NCBI GenBank assembly: GCA_017591395.1
Contig: WEDG01001251.1
Location: forward strand, 124,001 to 188,000
From: Schistocephalus solidus
Taxonomy: Eukaryota > Platyhelminthes > Cestoda > Diphyllobothriidea > Diphyllobothriidae
Direction: 5' to 3'
DNA: 64,000 nt
The position numbers and the translations under genes are program-made. This document shows, one piece after another, positions 23,031-35,290 of this stretch. Numbering within the stretch: the first letter of the stretch is position 1; each line of letters opens with the position of its first letter. The notes under the pieces are model-generated. The model was not told the DNA's origin and did no database searches. It was given only the letters and a program-made list of their open reading frames with translations.

Positions 23031-26000
23031 GCACAAGAGATATTTATACCCTTTTGGATGTACCAAGGCGTAAGATTCTCACATGTTTCCTTTTCTTGCA
23101 ACTAAATACTAAATAATGGACTTTTGAGTTTTTCTCCTGCTTCTGTGTTTCGAATAGCTTCCATTGTTGGCCTTTCGTCTAGACTGCTGCTAGGAGCCAT
23201 TCTCTGATCAAATAAAATTTCTGGCACATGACAAGTTCACCTAAATTTATCTGTTTTCAAAAAGGGACCACGTTATTTCCAGCAGGAGTATCAAAATTTA
23301 ACTCAAAGATCCAGAATCGTAAATATTGGTCTACTTGTTTTTAATCTGCGTTTCTCGAGTAAGCGTCTATTTGAAAGCTTAAAAATCCAACACAAGCCCT
23401 TCAGAATAGGCTCTTTCCTTGTATGACCCCAAGGGCGTCTGCTAGCTTTGGATTGTGGAATTGGAGGTGCAGAAAACGGAATGCCCAAACTGTTATTTAC
23501 TGAGTCCGACATACATCGTCTGTGTATTGTAATGCATTTTTAATAAAAAACATTTCATCTCAGGCCGTTTTTCTCTGCAGTGATGGTTCTGTGTGAGACC
23601 CATCGTTAAGGCAGCAAATCACTTATCGAGAAAACGTTTGTTTCAGTTTCAAGTTTACCTAACGAGTACAGGGAAATTTACACTAATTGATAGGACAGAG
23701 CTAAAAGAAGGGAGTATTTTTCCTTACATATATGGAAAACTAAGCAACAAGACAGTATTTTTTCTGACTGAACTTCGGTTTATTTTGGGTGTGCTGCACA
23801 AAGCACCATTGCAGTCGTAGACACGTAGAGGCTAAAAGTGTGCATTCACGTCTGAACAGGTTCGCATCGAAGACTGCACGCAAGGAGATATCACGTCAAA
23901 GAGATGCCGTCCCTTGCGGTCTTAACAAGACCAATGTGTGGTAATATCCCATCTGACCTAATCAAGCATATTCACGCAACCCCCCACTCCGCCACCGTGC
24001 ACTTGGGAACCCCTTCGACGTGTTTCGTTAGGGGAAATCCTGCCATAGTTTTTGAACGTCATGGCATAAAGTGGCACTGCGTGGGGGCCAAAGAGAGAAG
24101 TCTGGGTGGTTTATCCCCCCACTGGCCTGGTGAGAGGGCCAGATAACCTTCCCAATGCGAGCGCTGCGTACGTGCGGCCTGGCACAGGTCACACTCGTTA
24201 TCACGCCAAGCCCGACGACCGAACAAACGGTGCTGGGGTGGAGTGTGGAAAGACCACTTCGCACTGCCGCAAATTTGACAAACCGAAAGCAGACAGTTGA
24301 CCTTAAGCACTTGTGCAAGCGTGCATGCGCATAGGATTTTTCGGTATCTGCAAGCTGAAGACAAGGACAGACGATTTTAAGGGAGAAAAAGGTGGAAGAC
24401 GATATCAATGGCAAAAAATTACCACCGAGTAGACAATTTTTTTTCCAGTATGCATGCGGGAATCTAGGTGATTTGCTTTGAGTCATAGCAACTCTGAGCA
24501 TGCGTGAGGATCTACTGGGAGGTAGGTCGGTTTACATAGGCTGATTGCATGGTGTGCGAAGGAGTTACTACACATTGTACTTGGATGTCTATATCGATCA
24601 TAATTTCTTCAGAGAAAATAGGAATCTGGCTCACCTACGAGAGAATTAACATTGCTGAACAACAGTCAGGAAATCTAAACATATGCCACTAGCAGAATCT
24701 CTAGAATATATCACCAGAAAGATCAGAGTTCTGTTTATTGATTTTATTCCATTGAGATAATGGAAATTTCTCAACAGCTAGCTTTACGCCCACAAATATG
24801 AAACTAGCTGACAGAGTTAGAGGAAATGTGAACACGTTGATTCGTGATCAGGGGGTAATTTTTATGTTCAACAAGACTTAACCGGTCTCAAGCACTTGAA
24901 ACAAACGTGAGTGTACAATACCTAATATTGAGAGAATTAAGGCTTTATGTCCAAGTGAATAAGTCGTGTCTAGATTATCTAATGTAGCATGGTGATATCT
25001 ATGTTTCGTCGAGGTCATTTTAAAAGCGTAGTCTTAAGTCTAAATAAAGACAACGAAATTTTCGTACAAAACAGCTTAATAATGGACGTAGGTTTGAGTT
25101 TAAATGTAGATTTCCTCAGGGCTAGTTAAATAGAAATGGAAAAGTCCCATATATTTGATGATTTCAGTGAGGTTTTTCCCGCTTGCAGACGGGTATGTTT
25201 TTTCGGCCAGCGAAGGCAGTCTCTGGCTTCTTGTGGAAATGTGTTTCGTGTTAAGGCGAAGGAAATTTCTACTGCACCGATCAAGACCTACGATGCTAGC
25301 AGACTGATGTCTGTTTATAGGGCTAATATTACTTACTTTACCAAGCGTTGTAAGTGAACCAAACAACTTATGGCATTTTAGTTGTAATTATGAGCTCAAG
25401 CCAAGTATTGTCTGTACGCGTCCAAAACAATAGACAGGCCGAGGCAATGCCAGCAGAACTGAAACACTCCGTTGAATAATTTTCCAGTTCGGAAAGTCTG
25501 TGATGGGTTCGTTAAGTTAAGGCAGAAAATTTGTGCTGCTTTCCGAAAACTTCGAAAACGTCACTTGTGGTGCCAAAAGCACTCGTCTCTGCCAACTAAG
25601 CAATCACGGTTAGCAGACTGACACGCGAAATATCAATAAACTTATGCTAACTGTCAATTCTGTCGTGGTGACGCTGTAAAGGGCGCGCAAAAACGTCAGG
25701 TACTGCAAATTGCTACCTACAGTCCATTAGTAAGAATTCCACATTTTTAAAAGGCAGAAAGATTTTACAGGTTTTTATCAAACTGGGAATATTCTGCACT
25801 TTTCACGTTGCGTGATGAATATTGAGCTAAATGTTTTTAGGTGTGTTAAACACGGTAACTAATGTGATGCAAATAGTCACTCTCGATGGCTATATGTTAC
25901 ATACTGTGCGACTGGTTGTTGAAGCCCATGGTTGACGCTAATATCAGAAACGTCATGCTAAATTGTAACCGTTTACATGGCTGCTATATTAAGTTTATAG

Positions 26001-26675
26001 AGGTCTCAACTTGGGCTTGATTAAAATATCCACAAGCAAATACTTACCAGGAAAACCTAAATATGATCCTTGGAATTCACAGTCCATCTCATTGCTATAA
26101 AGCATGAGCATGCTATCCAAAGCATTCAGCTATATCCTTGGCACATGACGCAATGTGTTAATGTTTTTTTCAGATTTAAGTGGTTGTTTTACCCTTTAAA
26201 TTCCCTCTATATTTCAGGTTTGAAAGTATTTGGATCGCAACACTCCTACTACTTTCTGCTCTATCAATCTCAGTGAGTTTAATTACATTGATCGAATTTG
26301 CGTTGTTTTAAATTCACGAGTGAACATTCGAGGACCCAAGCATAGCACAGATTGTATCCTAATACTAAAACATTTATATAAACGCTCCAAAAGTAAGCAT
26401 TAACAAGGCTGTGTTAGGCCTAGACGTTTTGCAAGCGAAGTAAGAAAAATAAAAAAAATACATCAAAGTTATAGGTGTTTTTAGCCGACTTGTATCATCC
26501 ATCTGGTAGAACTCTGAAAAACCTGACAACAGAGTTTTGCAATTGGATCAAATGAATAAAATATTGAAATACTTTTTTCGCAAGACATGGGAATACGAAC
26601 AACCCCCATCCCCGATAAGATAGGTTGCATTGCACAAAAATCCAGGACGAGTAAATATTATTTTATCATAACCCA
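23031..26675. other. Unassigned stretch
   Basis: Mostly AT-rich. A GC-rich block at about 23990-24300 has open frames on both strands (24028-24501 minus, 157 codons; 24106-24300 plus) but no recognisable protein. A basic 69-codon minus-strand stretch (23303-23512) with a real ATG is also unidentified. Confidence 0.35.
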
Positions 26676-26840
26676 TAAATTAACCCTAATCCAACGCTCA
26701 GACCTAATCTTAAACCTAGCTCTAAACCTGACCTTAACACTTAACTAACTTTAGCTAAAACCCTGCCTCATACCTAACCCACATCCTTGCGTTAGCATGA
26801 ACCCAACTCTACCTGGAGATTAGCGCATGGCCCCAAAATG
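26676..26840. repeat. Degenerate telomere-like / MITE-interior-like stretch
   Basis: A run of imperfect CCTAA/TTAAC words (TTAACCCTAATCC, CCTAATCTTAAACC, ACCTAACCCAC) ends in GGAGATTAGCGCATGGCCCC. That last motif resembles the GGAGCTTAGCGCAGGGCCAC end of the MITE at 22878-23030. It may be a partial, older relative of that MITE. I could not find the opposite terminus. Confidence 0.45.
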
Positions 26841-28392
26841 GTGGAGTTCTTGTTTTCGTGACTTTTTTTATTTTGTTTTCACTGAACAAACAATCTAAAA
26901 GCACTCGCTGTGTATATGCAGTGCCAGTTTTAGATTGGCAGCATGCTGCGGGAGAACGAACAATGTAAAACCATTCATCGGCAGGGCAACTAAGAACTTG
27001 CATTGAATCTTCCGCCATGTTTTAGGGAAAAATACTCGAGCAATCTATTCTTTTTATATTCTCAGGTAAATTATTAATATTTTGGCGGCTAACTGAATGG
27101 TTTTGGGCTAATTAAGTACAATTAACCGATCTTATGAAATCTTAACCAAAATTCTGAAATGGGTTTCAATAAGGAAAGGATTGCTTTACTGTGGTTGTAA
27201 TATTGCTAATCGTACATAATAATCTAGTGATATTTCAGATGCATCATGATTATGGTTTTTGGAGGCATTTTTTATACACTGCAAAAACTACACTGTAAAA
27301 ATACCTTCTTAAACAGGAAATTTATTCTGTTTCATGTTTGAGGCCTTTATAAATTCAAATATTGTTTGTACAAAACGGGATCAAAATATCTGTTCTTATA
27401 TCCATTTGATAGCCAATCATGTCTTCTCCAGGTGCTTTACTCTAAGGAAGTGTATATTTGGATTTTAAATTGTTTTAAATCAGGAGATTCTTTAGGACGA
27501 TAAAATTTTCTTTCAAACAGCATTGCATGTCTAATTTTAGTAATGATCCTCGTAAAGTATAAACTGGCCTCACATCCAGTAAAACATTTTATGAGCTGTA
27601 TATGACATCTTTTTGATGGCATTTAGGAATATGTGCTTTAAGTTATGCGGAAGGCATACAGCTATAGTGAGAACCATAAACATGAATGTAATGAATAATT
27701 GGAATCCAAATTATTCGATAAGCGGGAAACTTTTTTAAAACCTTACCATACACTTTAATCGAAGTAAAAAATTTGAGAAAGACACGATTGGCTAGCAAAT
27801 GATCATAATAACGGATATTTCGATCAGGATATCTACAAAATGTACTTGAAATTATAAAGGTGTCGAAAATGGAGGAGAGAAACCTAACTACTTAAGAAGT
27901 AATATTTACTGAGTATGGATTTGGCGGGCGACCGAAAAGATATGTATTCAAACGGCAACATCCTGGCGTGTCTGATGTGCTGCATTATAATCCATATTAT
28001 AATTCCACTCAAGTAATACTTCCTAAACGAAAACACGTTCAGAATTCGGGTTTACATTTCGGGAGATAGGTCATCAACTGAAGGACAAGAGAGTAGACCC
28101 AACGGTCAGTGCACTTTCGGAATCGAAAGCGTTATATGCGTGTTGTTCATTTTTAAGTATGAAAGTCTTGGTTTGAACATTTTGGGTTTCGTAACAATTT
28201 TCCTAGTCCTTTTTGATACTGTCTTGTTTTCCGGTCTGGTACGATTTGCTCTCTTTTCTCAGCCCGGCAAACCTGAGACTTCATAAGGATGTATCATGCT
28301 TTCATGATCATCTCCTCCAAGCCCATTTTTGTTTTTGCCTTATGTAGTCGGGTCGTTCTAAAGAACCATATTCTTTCAACCCCAAACGCGGC
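26841..28392. other. AT-rich stretch
   Basis: No gene recognised. It contains dispersed repeat R1 copy 3 at 28030-28085. Confidence 0.4.
28030..28085 (+). repeat. Dispersed repeat R1, copy 3
   Basis: Contains AACGAAAACACGTTCAGAA and ACATTTCGGGAGATAGGTCA, matching 14088-14142 and 16488-16545. Confidence 0.45.
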
Positions 28393-28750
28393 TTGATCTT
28401 GACAAATACGAACACGTCGAAGAACGCAACCGACTGGTCAATCAATGTTCACTCTCAACATGTTTTTTGCTCATTTCAAATGGAAAAAACCTTCCAACAC
28501 TTTGACTCATGGATGCAGCTACTTGCCGAAAAGTTCAGTTTGATCAATCCTAAAGATAGATATCGCCTCAGTCCAGCTTCCTCCCAGACGGGTAACCACA
28601 TCAAGAGGAAAGCAGATCAGCCGGACACTGGAAGATCGAACTTCTATCCCGCCTATAGATTTTACAGCCTTGCTTCCAGGGCATACTTATCAAGGGGCAA
28701 CCTTTCACGAACGGTGGTTGCACGAAATTCGAATCCATTTAGTCGAGGAG
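28393..28750 (+). other. Candidate host exon (open stretch with a strong donor)
   Basis: A plus-strand frame stays open for about 119 codons and then meets a strong donor, CGAGGAG|GTGAGA, at 28750/28751. The translation is of ordinary protein composition (MEKTFQHFDSWMQLLAEKFS, later NFYPAYRFYSLASRAYLSR) and basic towards the end. The region is GC-richer than its surroundings. The left boundary is unclear; an acceptor at GGATGCAG near 28516 is possible. I do not recognise the protein. If spliced here the exon would end in phase 1. Confidence 0.28.
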
Positions 28751-31700
28751 GTGAGAAAACGTTAAGTGTCGTATCACCTTTTTTATAATTGGCGAAAGCT
28801 TTTTGAATGATGGGCTCGAATTCCAGCAATCCGATAAAGGTTGAAATATATGCTTTACCGGAGTAAATTGTTTGACTGCATTTCGACCTTTTGGCGAGAA
28901 AACCATGGCAGGTTGATGTTATTTCACCACTTTGTGAAGTGGTCTGTACTTTTCCTTTACTATAGTTTTCTTGTGACTGCGGCAATACGGAATCCAAATG
29001 TTCCATTTACTTAACTATTCATGAGATTCTTAAAGCCCAATCGGGCAAATGTATATGCGGATTTTTGGGACTTGACAAATTTCCAATTTGGAGTTCTGAT
29101 ATCCATTTAATATATTTCCTCAACTGGCTAGGACTGGTGAATCTCTGTTATTCACGGCTCTGCTCCTGACCTTACATAAATCCTCTAAATTATTCTTTAG
29201 GAACAGAAGGTGGTAGTTTATTTTTTTTAAATAAGGAAGTAAATTAGCTGTTACTAGTGTTTCCATTTAAGTGTCGAACCAAAGTCTTCATATACGCTTT
29301 GTCTTCCGTTTGAGTACTATGGAATTCACATTTCTTGATTTCCAAATAACAGGCATTGGAGTATTTTCGGGATCCTCGTTATAGAGGTACGTCTAAACAG
29401 CAGCGTTGGTTGTTAGAGAAAATTGACACATCCTATCTTTTGGTTAATTTAAGAGGTCTCACACGTTACTTTTAGAATGGTGTGTGAGGTACGAAGACTG
29501 AAAATCATCCTGAACATCTATGCAAATTTTAATGCTGGCATTTACTCAACGAGGCTACAGGAATTTACATAGGGACTCAAATTAGCCCATTTGGAGCAAC
29601 ATTTAACACACTGAACGAAAAACCAATAAAAAGCAGCAAGTGGATACGCTCAAACCTTGGGGCTATCCCCGGCATCAGCACCGACAGACGGCTTCAAGTA
29701 GGCGGCATATATAAAGGATAGTATAAATATAGAAACTGATCGATAAAACAGAACAGCTTATTCGTTTTATGCTGGCTACAATTTACGATACCTTCATTAG
29801 GACCAACAACTACAGGGAGCTTTATTCGTAGAGATTGCGGTAAGCTGCAGCCATTTACAGTTCTAGTTCTAAACACCACCGTACTGTTCAACATATGGAC
29901 CTTCTTGAGGCTAAAATGACTCGGTTTACAGTCGGGGTAGCGACAAAAGTTGAATCTGTCTCGGAATGATAGAGTAAAAGCGGCGGTTTTGCAAATAAGT
30001 CAACCTTTAAGTCCCGAAGCATGGTTTCAATGAGTTGGAGGACGCTGGCTGAAAATGCACCTTTAAAAGACAGAGCAAGTTGACATCCTCTGCTTGTAGC
30101 TGAGCGTAAAACTCAGACAAAATGCAAATTTAATGTCCAAACTAAACTAATCCATGTAGAGCTTGATCAAAGAACTAAACATGGGAGCTTATCTGATTCC
30201 TTATTTTAAAAAGGCCACCGAATGCATACTGCCCTTTGATATACACTTCAGGTTCGATTTTTATGCTTAAGTTACTGGGATTCGTGATTAAAAATGGAAA
30301 TGCATAAAGAAACAAGTGATTATTTGTTGACCGATGTAGTAAATTAGCAAGTTTTTGTTCCTCCTCAAAATGTGCAATTCCCGACATTAGTTACAAGGTA
30401 AATTTATGCGGAGAAATTAATGACAACCAGGCCTGTATCATAATGCATTTCGAAGACCTGGTACATTAAAGATGGTTTTAAAAAACCGACGTTTATGGAC
30501 AATCATTTATTACATTCAGTTAGCATTCCTATATAAAATTTAAACACAAGCCATCCATATACGTCCTCATCAACTGTGTACAGGCAAGGTTAGTCGAAAT
30601 GTAACTTGTGATTCTCAGCGATCGATAGAACTTGATTATTTTATAAATCAACTTAGTCTTATCAGAAATCGAAAACTTAATTCACATCCCCTTAAAAAAT
30701 TATTTGCGATTTCTATTAATCCAAAATGCCACCAAAAGAGGATTAGAATCCTGCATTCCTGAAACATAAAGGGCGGCTGAAATGTTTCAATGCTAAAGCT
30801 GTATAGAAGCTGGTTTTGATAATAAATTAAAGAAAGGACCTCAATCGTAGTAAATAACATGAGTTATACTCACATTGCTTTATGCTTATTGATAACAGGA
30901 ACTTGGTGAGGAAAACGCGTTCCAGCAGTTTTACGCAGTCCAAAATGATTTGATCTATTTTATATCATTCTGGAGGAAATTTATCTTTGAAATAACAGTA
31001 AACTTAGACTGCTGACCGAAAAGAGGAATTTTAGGTAGAACTATATGGAAAGGAACGATGACAAACGTTTAGAATAAGGTGATGAACTGGCGCGCTGAAG
31101 TTACCTATATAAATAAAAAAAACTTCAATCTAATTGAAACTGAACATTGAATGCGTTGTCTTTTACAGATTGTGAATACTCAGGGCAGCAACAGCTTTAC
31201 TTGAATATTTCCTTTCTCAAGATAAATATTTATTTTAAACTAATTTGAGAAATCACGTCATAAGTACTCTGGTCATTTCGCTGGAATATTACTTGTTCCG
31301 GAATTGACATGATGTTCTGCTTTTTCACATATACCTAGACTTATTATAAATATGCCGATTATGCAAACACTTGCTTCTCTTTAAAGTCGAATGGGAATGG
31401 ATAACGCAAACCAGCCTAAAGGGCGCTTACCTTCGAAACAGAGAAACGAAGGACTATCTATGTTTCAATTCCCATGGTCGGCCAGCAATTCGCGTAAGTT
31501 CAAAGTCAGTAGAGCTGCACATATTTGTAAACTTGTTGTAAATTATTTTAATGTAAAGAGCCCCATGGGGCTACATTTTTACTGAATCTTAAAGTGTATC
31601 ATTATCTAAAGTTTATTTTAAATGATCCGTTGCTCGTAAGTTATCTTAATCCTTCTGTAAGATGCATACAACGGACGCACTTTTTCCGCTCTTGTAAAAT

Positions 31701-33398
31701 ACGTGGTCGTTTTAAAGTAAATCATGTTATTTATTGTTATTCACCATGATTTTCAAAGGTGAAAATGGAGACAGCAATTATATAGCTTTCAGAAGTGTTC
31801 ATTTATATGCACAGGACGTGTTGTCATCTGTTGAAAAGTGAGGCTGATTTGACAAGTACCCTCGTATAGTCTCGCCTGCATTTTGTTTTTGGACTGGAAG
31901 TTTGGGCTGAAGACTTCATTACGCCCCATCTTATGCCTGCAACGCTGCTTTGCAGGTAGAAATGTTAACATTAATTGTTATAGGAAAAAGTAGAAGGTCC
32001 GGGTTGACCTTTCCACGACTATGTCCACAAAAGAACAAAAAAGCGTGAGATATACATAAGAAGCAACAAATGGAAATTTATCACGTTACTGGACGTCCTG
32101 GGTTTCAGACGTGTTTCTGCATGTCGGTAGCATCCACGCAGACAAGATATAATGTAGAAAAAAGTGCGCTGAATGACGGAATTGTTTTAACAAAGCACCA
32201 TGGTTTAGATCGCCAATATTTGGCCGAAGGTTGCATGAACAGGCGAAGATAGTTTTATTGAAACTCTACAGACCTTTTGATTTAGGGGATTCGTTGAAAT
32301 TTGACTGCACTGCAGACTCCGTAACAAAGGTTTCCAATCTCTATTCCTTTGGCGTTTGCGTAAAGACTTAAGGAAACTTTTTGTCAATTGCTCTAAGTTT
32401 CGTAGGACTTGCCGATATAAAAAAAGATTTGTAATACATTTCAAGGTATGATTTTTGTTTCGCAAGCAATTTTCAGGGAATTTCCTATTCTCAAAAACCC
32501 AAGCACGTAGTAAATTAAACCAAGCCGAAACAGCTCGTCTGGGCTGAGATGCTGATTCTTGCCTATCCTTCTGGGATGACAGTAAGAAATAGCACGAAAA
32601 AAAGTGTACTCGAGTTCTAGTTATGGAACGTTTTTTACATTGTTCGTTCGGTAATCTGTAGTAGAGTTTCTTTCACGACGCGCCCGAACAGATATGGGTG
32701 GATTATTTATTACTAAATATGCTGTAATCCGGCAGTGTTCTGAGAATTTATAGGCCATGCAGAAGTCTACTGAAAACTGGCATCCATTTGATAGAACACT
32801 TAAATTAGCAGAAGTGTTATATCATTTAACATTAGTTAATTTGTGAAACCAACATACACGATTGCCAGATGACGAGTCAGTATGAAAATGCTTAATTATC
32901 AGGAGATTACGTTAGGGAGTTTCAAACACAAATCTTGAAAAGCCGTCTTTAGCGTTGCAGCCACGCCTCAAAATGGACGTATCCGGACGATTTTACCTTC
33001 AAGGGCAGCTGAGGACTGAAGGTAAAATTAGAGTAAACTGCTGCGTTGCTAAATGGCGTCAGTCCGGCATTGGATGCCAGGCATTTTTCCACTTGTATTT
33101 ATTTAAAAGTCACCCCAACATAAATTGGAAGAACACCACTCCGTTATGGGTTCACAAACACACATTTTCAACGGAATTCACAGAAACATATCTTGCATAC
33201 CTTGTATGACATGCTTAGAACTTCATTAGAAAACGGCTCAGCTCAGCAACTTCAAAGCAGATTGCCAATTTTTAAGAATTTTTACGCAAGTTTCAAAAGC
33301 CTGTCAAGATTCTGAACCAATTCTCCTGTGTGAACAATGAAGTTCTTTTTAAGAGGATAAAGTGCTGCATTTGAGCTTCGAAGACAACAGCATGCCCA
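28751..33398. other. AT-rich stretch without recognised genes
   Basis: Nothing supported. Small open stretches (30175-30387 and 30648-30860 minus, 31391-31585 and 32955-33209 plus) are not distinguishable from chance. Confidence 0.4.
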
Positions 33399-33399
33399 C

Positions 33400-33522
33400 T
33401 TTGTCAAAAGGATTATACATAACAAGCATTTTTGTGCCGCCGGGCTTAGTTTCACAAAAACGAAACTCTATTTTGACCTGTTTCAAACTGCTGTTTAATT
33501 TGGGACCTTCAGTTACTTGTAT
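33400..33522 (-). other. Candidate exon resembling the start of an MSP domain (MOSPD-like)
   Basis: On the minus strand an acceptor (TTTTGTTCAAATCCAG) precedes a 123-bp, 41-codon, phase-neutral block ending before GTGGGC. The translation contains KIEFRFCE and GGTKMLVMYNPFDK. The pattern F-x-F ... L-x-x-YNP(F/Y) resembles the first strands of the major-sperm-protein domain in motile-sperm-domain (MOSPD) proteins, which bind membrane-contact partners. The donor is weak and I find no following exon, so it could be a pseudogene piece or chance. Confidence 0.25.
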
Positions 33523-33584
33523 CTGGATTTGAACAAAACAAATTGCTGATGGTTGGTTTTGAAATTTCGAGTTTTTTATTTCAG

Positions 33585-34205
33585 AAAGCCGCAAAACCAC
33601 TGTACTGTCTTCTGCATGGTTCCCTCCCGAATCATCCTCTTTTACTCCAGCACTTGCGTGACCAGTCCCAAGAGACACAAGATAAGAAGGGACAACAACA
33701 CCAGCAACATTCCTCCCGGAGTAGTGTGCCCATGTATCTCTCTAACGCATTAGGCGAAGGTTTGAAGGCTACCCAATCGAACAGTTCCACCTCCACCACC
33801 CATAACAGCACCCAACGTTCAAACTGGAGCAGCTCTCAGCATAGAGATAGCCATCCGAGGTTCAAAATTCCAACTGTCATACATCTGTGGGCTAAAATGC
33901 ACCACCCTGTCTGGCCCATTGGTTTCTGTCGAAACGGACGTCCTCTTGCTAAACCTCCGGCCCTACTCTGGTGCCTGCAGTCACTCTCACCTGCCCACTC
34001 TCTGGAATTACCTCCTTGTCTGTTCCCCGATACCTGCAATATGTCGCCAGCGTTGTCATCCACCAGGCGACACCGGCCTCTTGTTCCAGCCACCGAAGCG
34101 ACGGACTGCACTGTTCGGTTCCGGATGTCCAAAGGATTGCGAGTTCAGTATTTATTGCGGTCTTCCCCCCAAACTTCTTCAACACTTTTCGGGCTAAGCC
34201 TCTGA
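33585..34205 (+). other. Long open stretch behind a canonical acceptor, identity unknown
   Basis: A canonical acceptor (GTTTTTTATTTCAG, ending at 33584) opens a 206-codon frame that ends at TGA 34203-34205. The first half is Gln/Ser/Thr-rich (QDKKGQQHQQHSSRSS, SNSSTSTTHNSTQRSNW) like a disordered region, and the second half is Pro/Leu/Ser-rich. The block is clearly GC-richer than its flanks. Overlapping frames are also open (33971-34306 plus, 33949-34272 minus), so this may equally be a decayed element. No domain recognised. Confidence 0.3.
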
Positions 34206-34959
34206 TTAATGTCTCCTGCCATTTTTCCATTTTATGTATCCTTCTGTCTTTCTCATTCTCAACCCTAATCATTGTGCAGAGATCCTATTCGAAAACAATA
34301 TCCTGACCCTAGAACGTCTCAGCTATGACCACTTACACAGCATTCCAGCATACCCTCCGCGGATAGTCTCCTGCATAACGTGAATGCCCTCATCGTCTGA
34401 CCGTTAACCTACGAGCATTTATGTTAAAATGCAGGGAGAAAATAACGTGGAAACTTTCTGATAACGGATTACTGCAAACGTCAAAGATGAAAATTCATCG
34501 ACATCTTTTGCCTGCCAACCTTATGTTTACTAGTCAAACTTTTGATTAGCGATCTCCTGAAAAAATTACATGCCTACTGCAAAAGGTTTTCAATTTAAAA
34601 CATGAACGCCAGTGTTTTATAGGGTTTTGCTGGCCCTTACAGGTCGCTCCATTGTCGATGAGGTGGATCCAAACGGGGGCCAGACTTGAGTAGGGTAAAT
34701 AGTACTCTGTTCACACAGAGTCTACGCAAGCCAATTACTACTGCTGCCAATGGATGTGTGGTGGCATGCCTGGACATTGCTTCCCCACGCCCCAGCCACC
34801 GCGTCGAATCCTAGAATCAGATGGCTGACCGGTTCGAACAGTAGACTGGCGCAGTGAATGAGGTCGGCTCCAGGATGCCCATCCCCACTGAATTACAGCG
34901 CATCATTCAGAAGAAAAAAACAGATGCTATTATCTCTATCATGGTGGGCTACTTGCGTA
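34206..34959. other. Unassigned stretch
   Basis: No gene recognised. Around 34650-34950 the sequence is GC-richer and may belong to the LINE-tail copy that follows. Confidence 0.35.
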
Positions 34960-35290
34960 GTTTGTGAGGCTGCGAACTAGCGGAATGTCTCAGTCCTCAT
35001 AGGACCGAGAGTCAGGCTCGTTGGCTCCTTTTTAATATGAACTTTCTAGCACTCTCATGCATGTCAGATCCGAGCTACGACTTTATGTGAAAACCCAAAG
35101 TATGTCTGCAGGGATTCGGCGTGTATAGACTGTATAGTTTTGTGAGTCACTGCGTTCGATCCCGCCTCCAGCGGTCCTGAAACGGTTTGGCTACCAGGCC
35201 CACACGGGTGAGGGAGAAATGAGGAAGAGGCCGGGCTTATGAAGTAATTACCGCACAAGTCACCGTCCTGTGCCCGCACGTCGTGAGGCA
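34960..35290 (+). repeat. Worn copy of the RTE-like beta tail module
   Basis: CCGAGAGTCAGGCTCGTTGG, then CTCCTTTTTAATATG and GCACTCTCATGC (35008-35060), match the beta-module box GAGAGTCAGGCTGCAATGGC ... GCACTCCCAC in order. Further on, GAAGTAATTACCGCACAAGT and CACCGTCCTG match the module's 3' part. A B-box-like GTTCGATCCCGCC (about 35155) lies between and may be part of the module or of an insertion. Confidence 0.5.

Noticed and set aside
24028..24501. 157-codon minus-strand gene
   Set aside because: No motif, no splice support, and overlapping open frames on the other strand.
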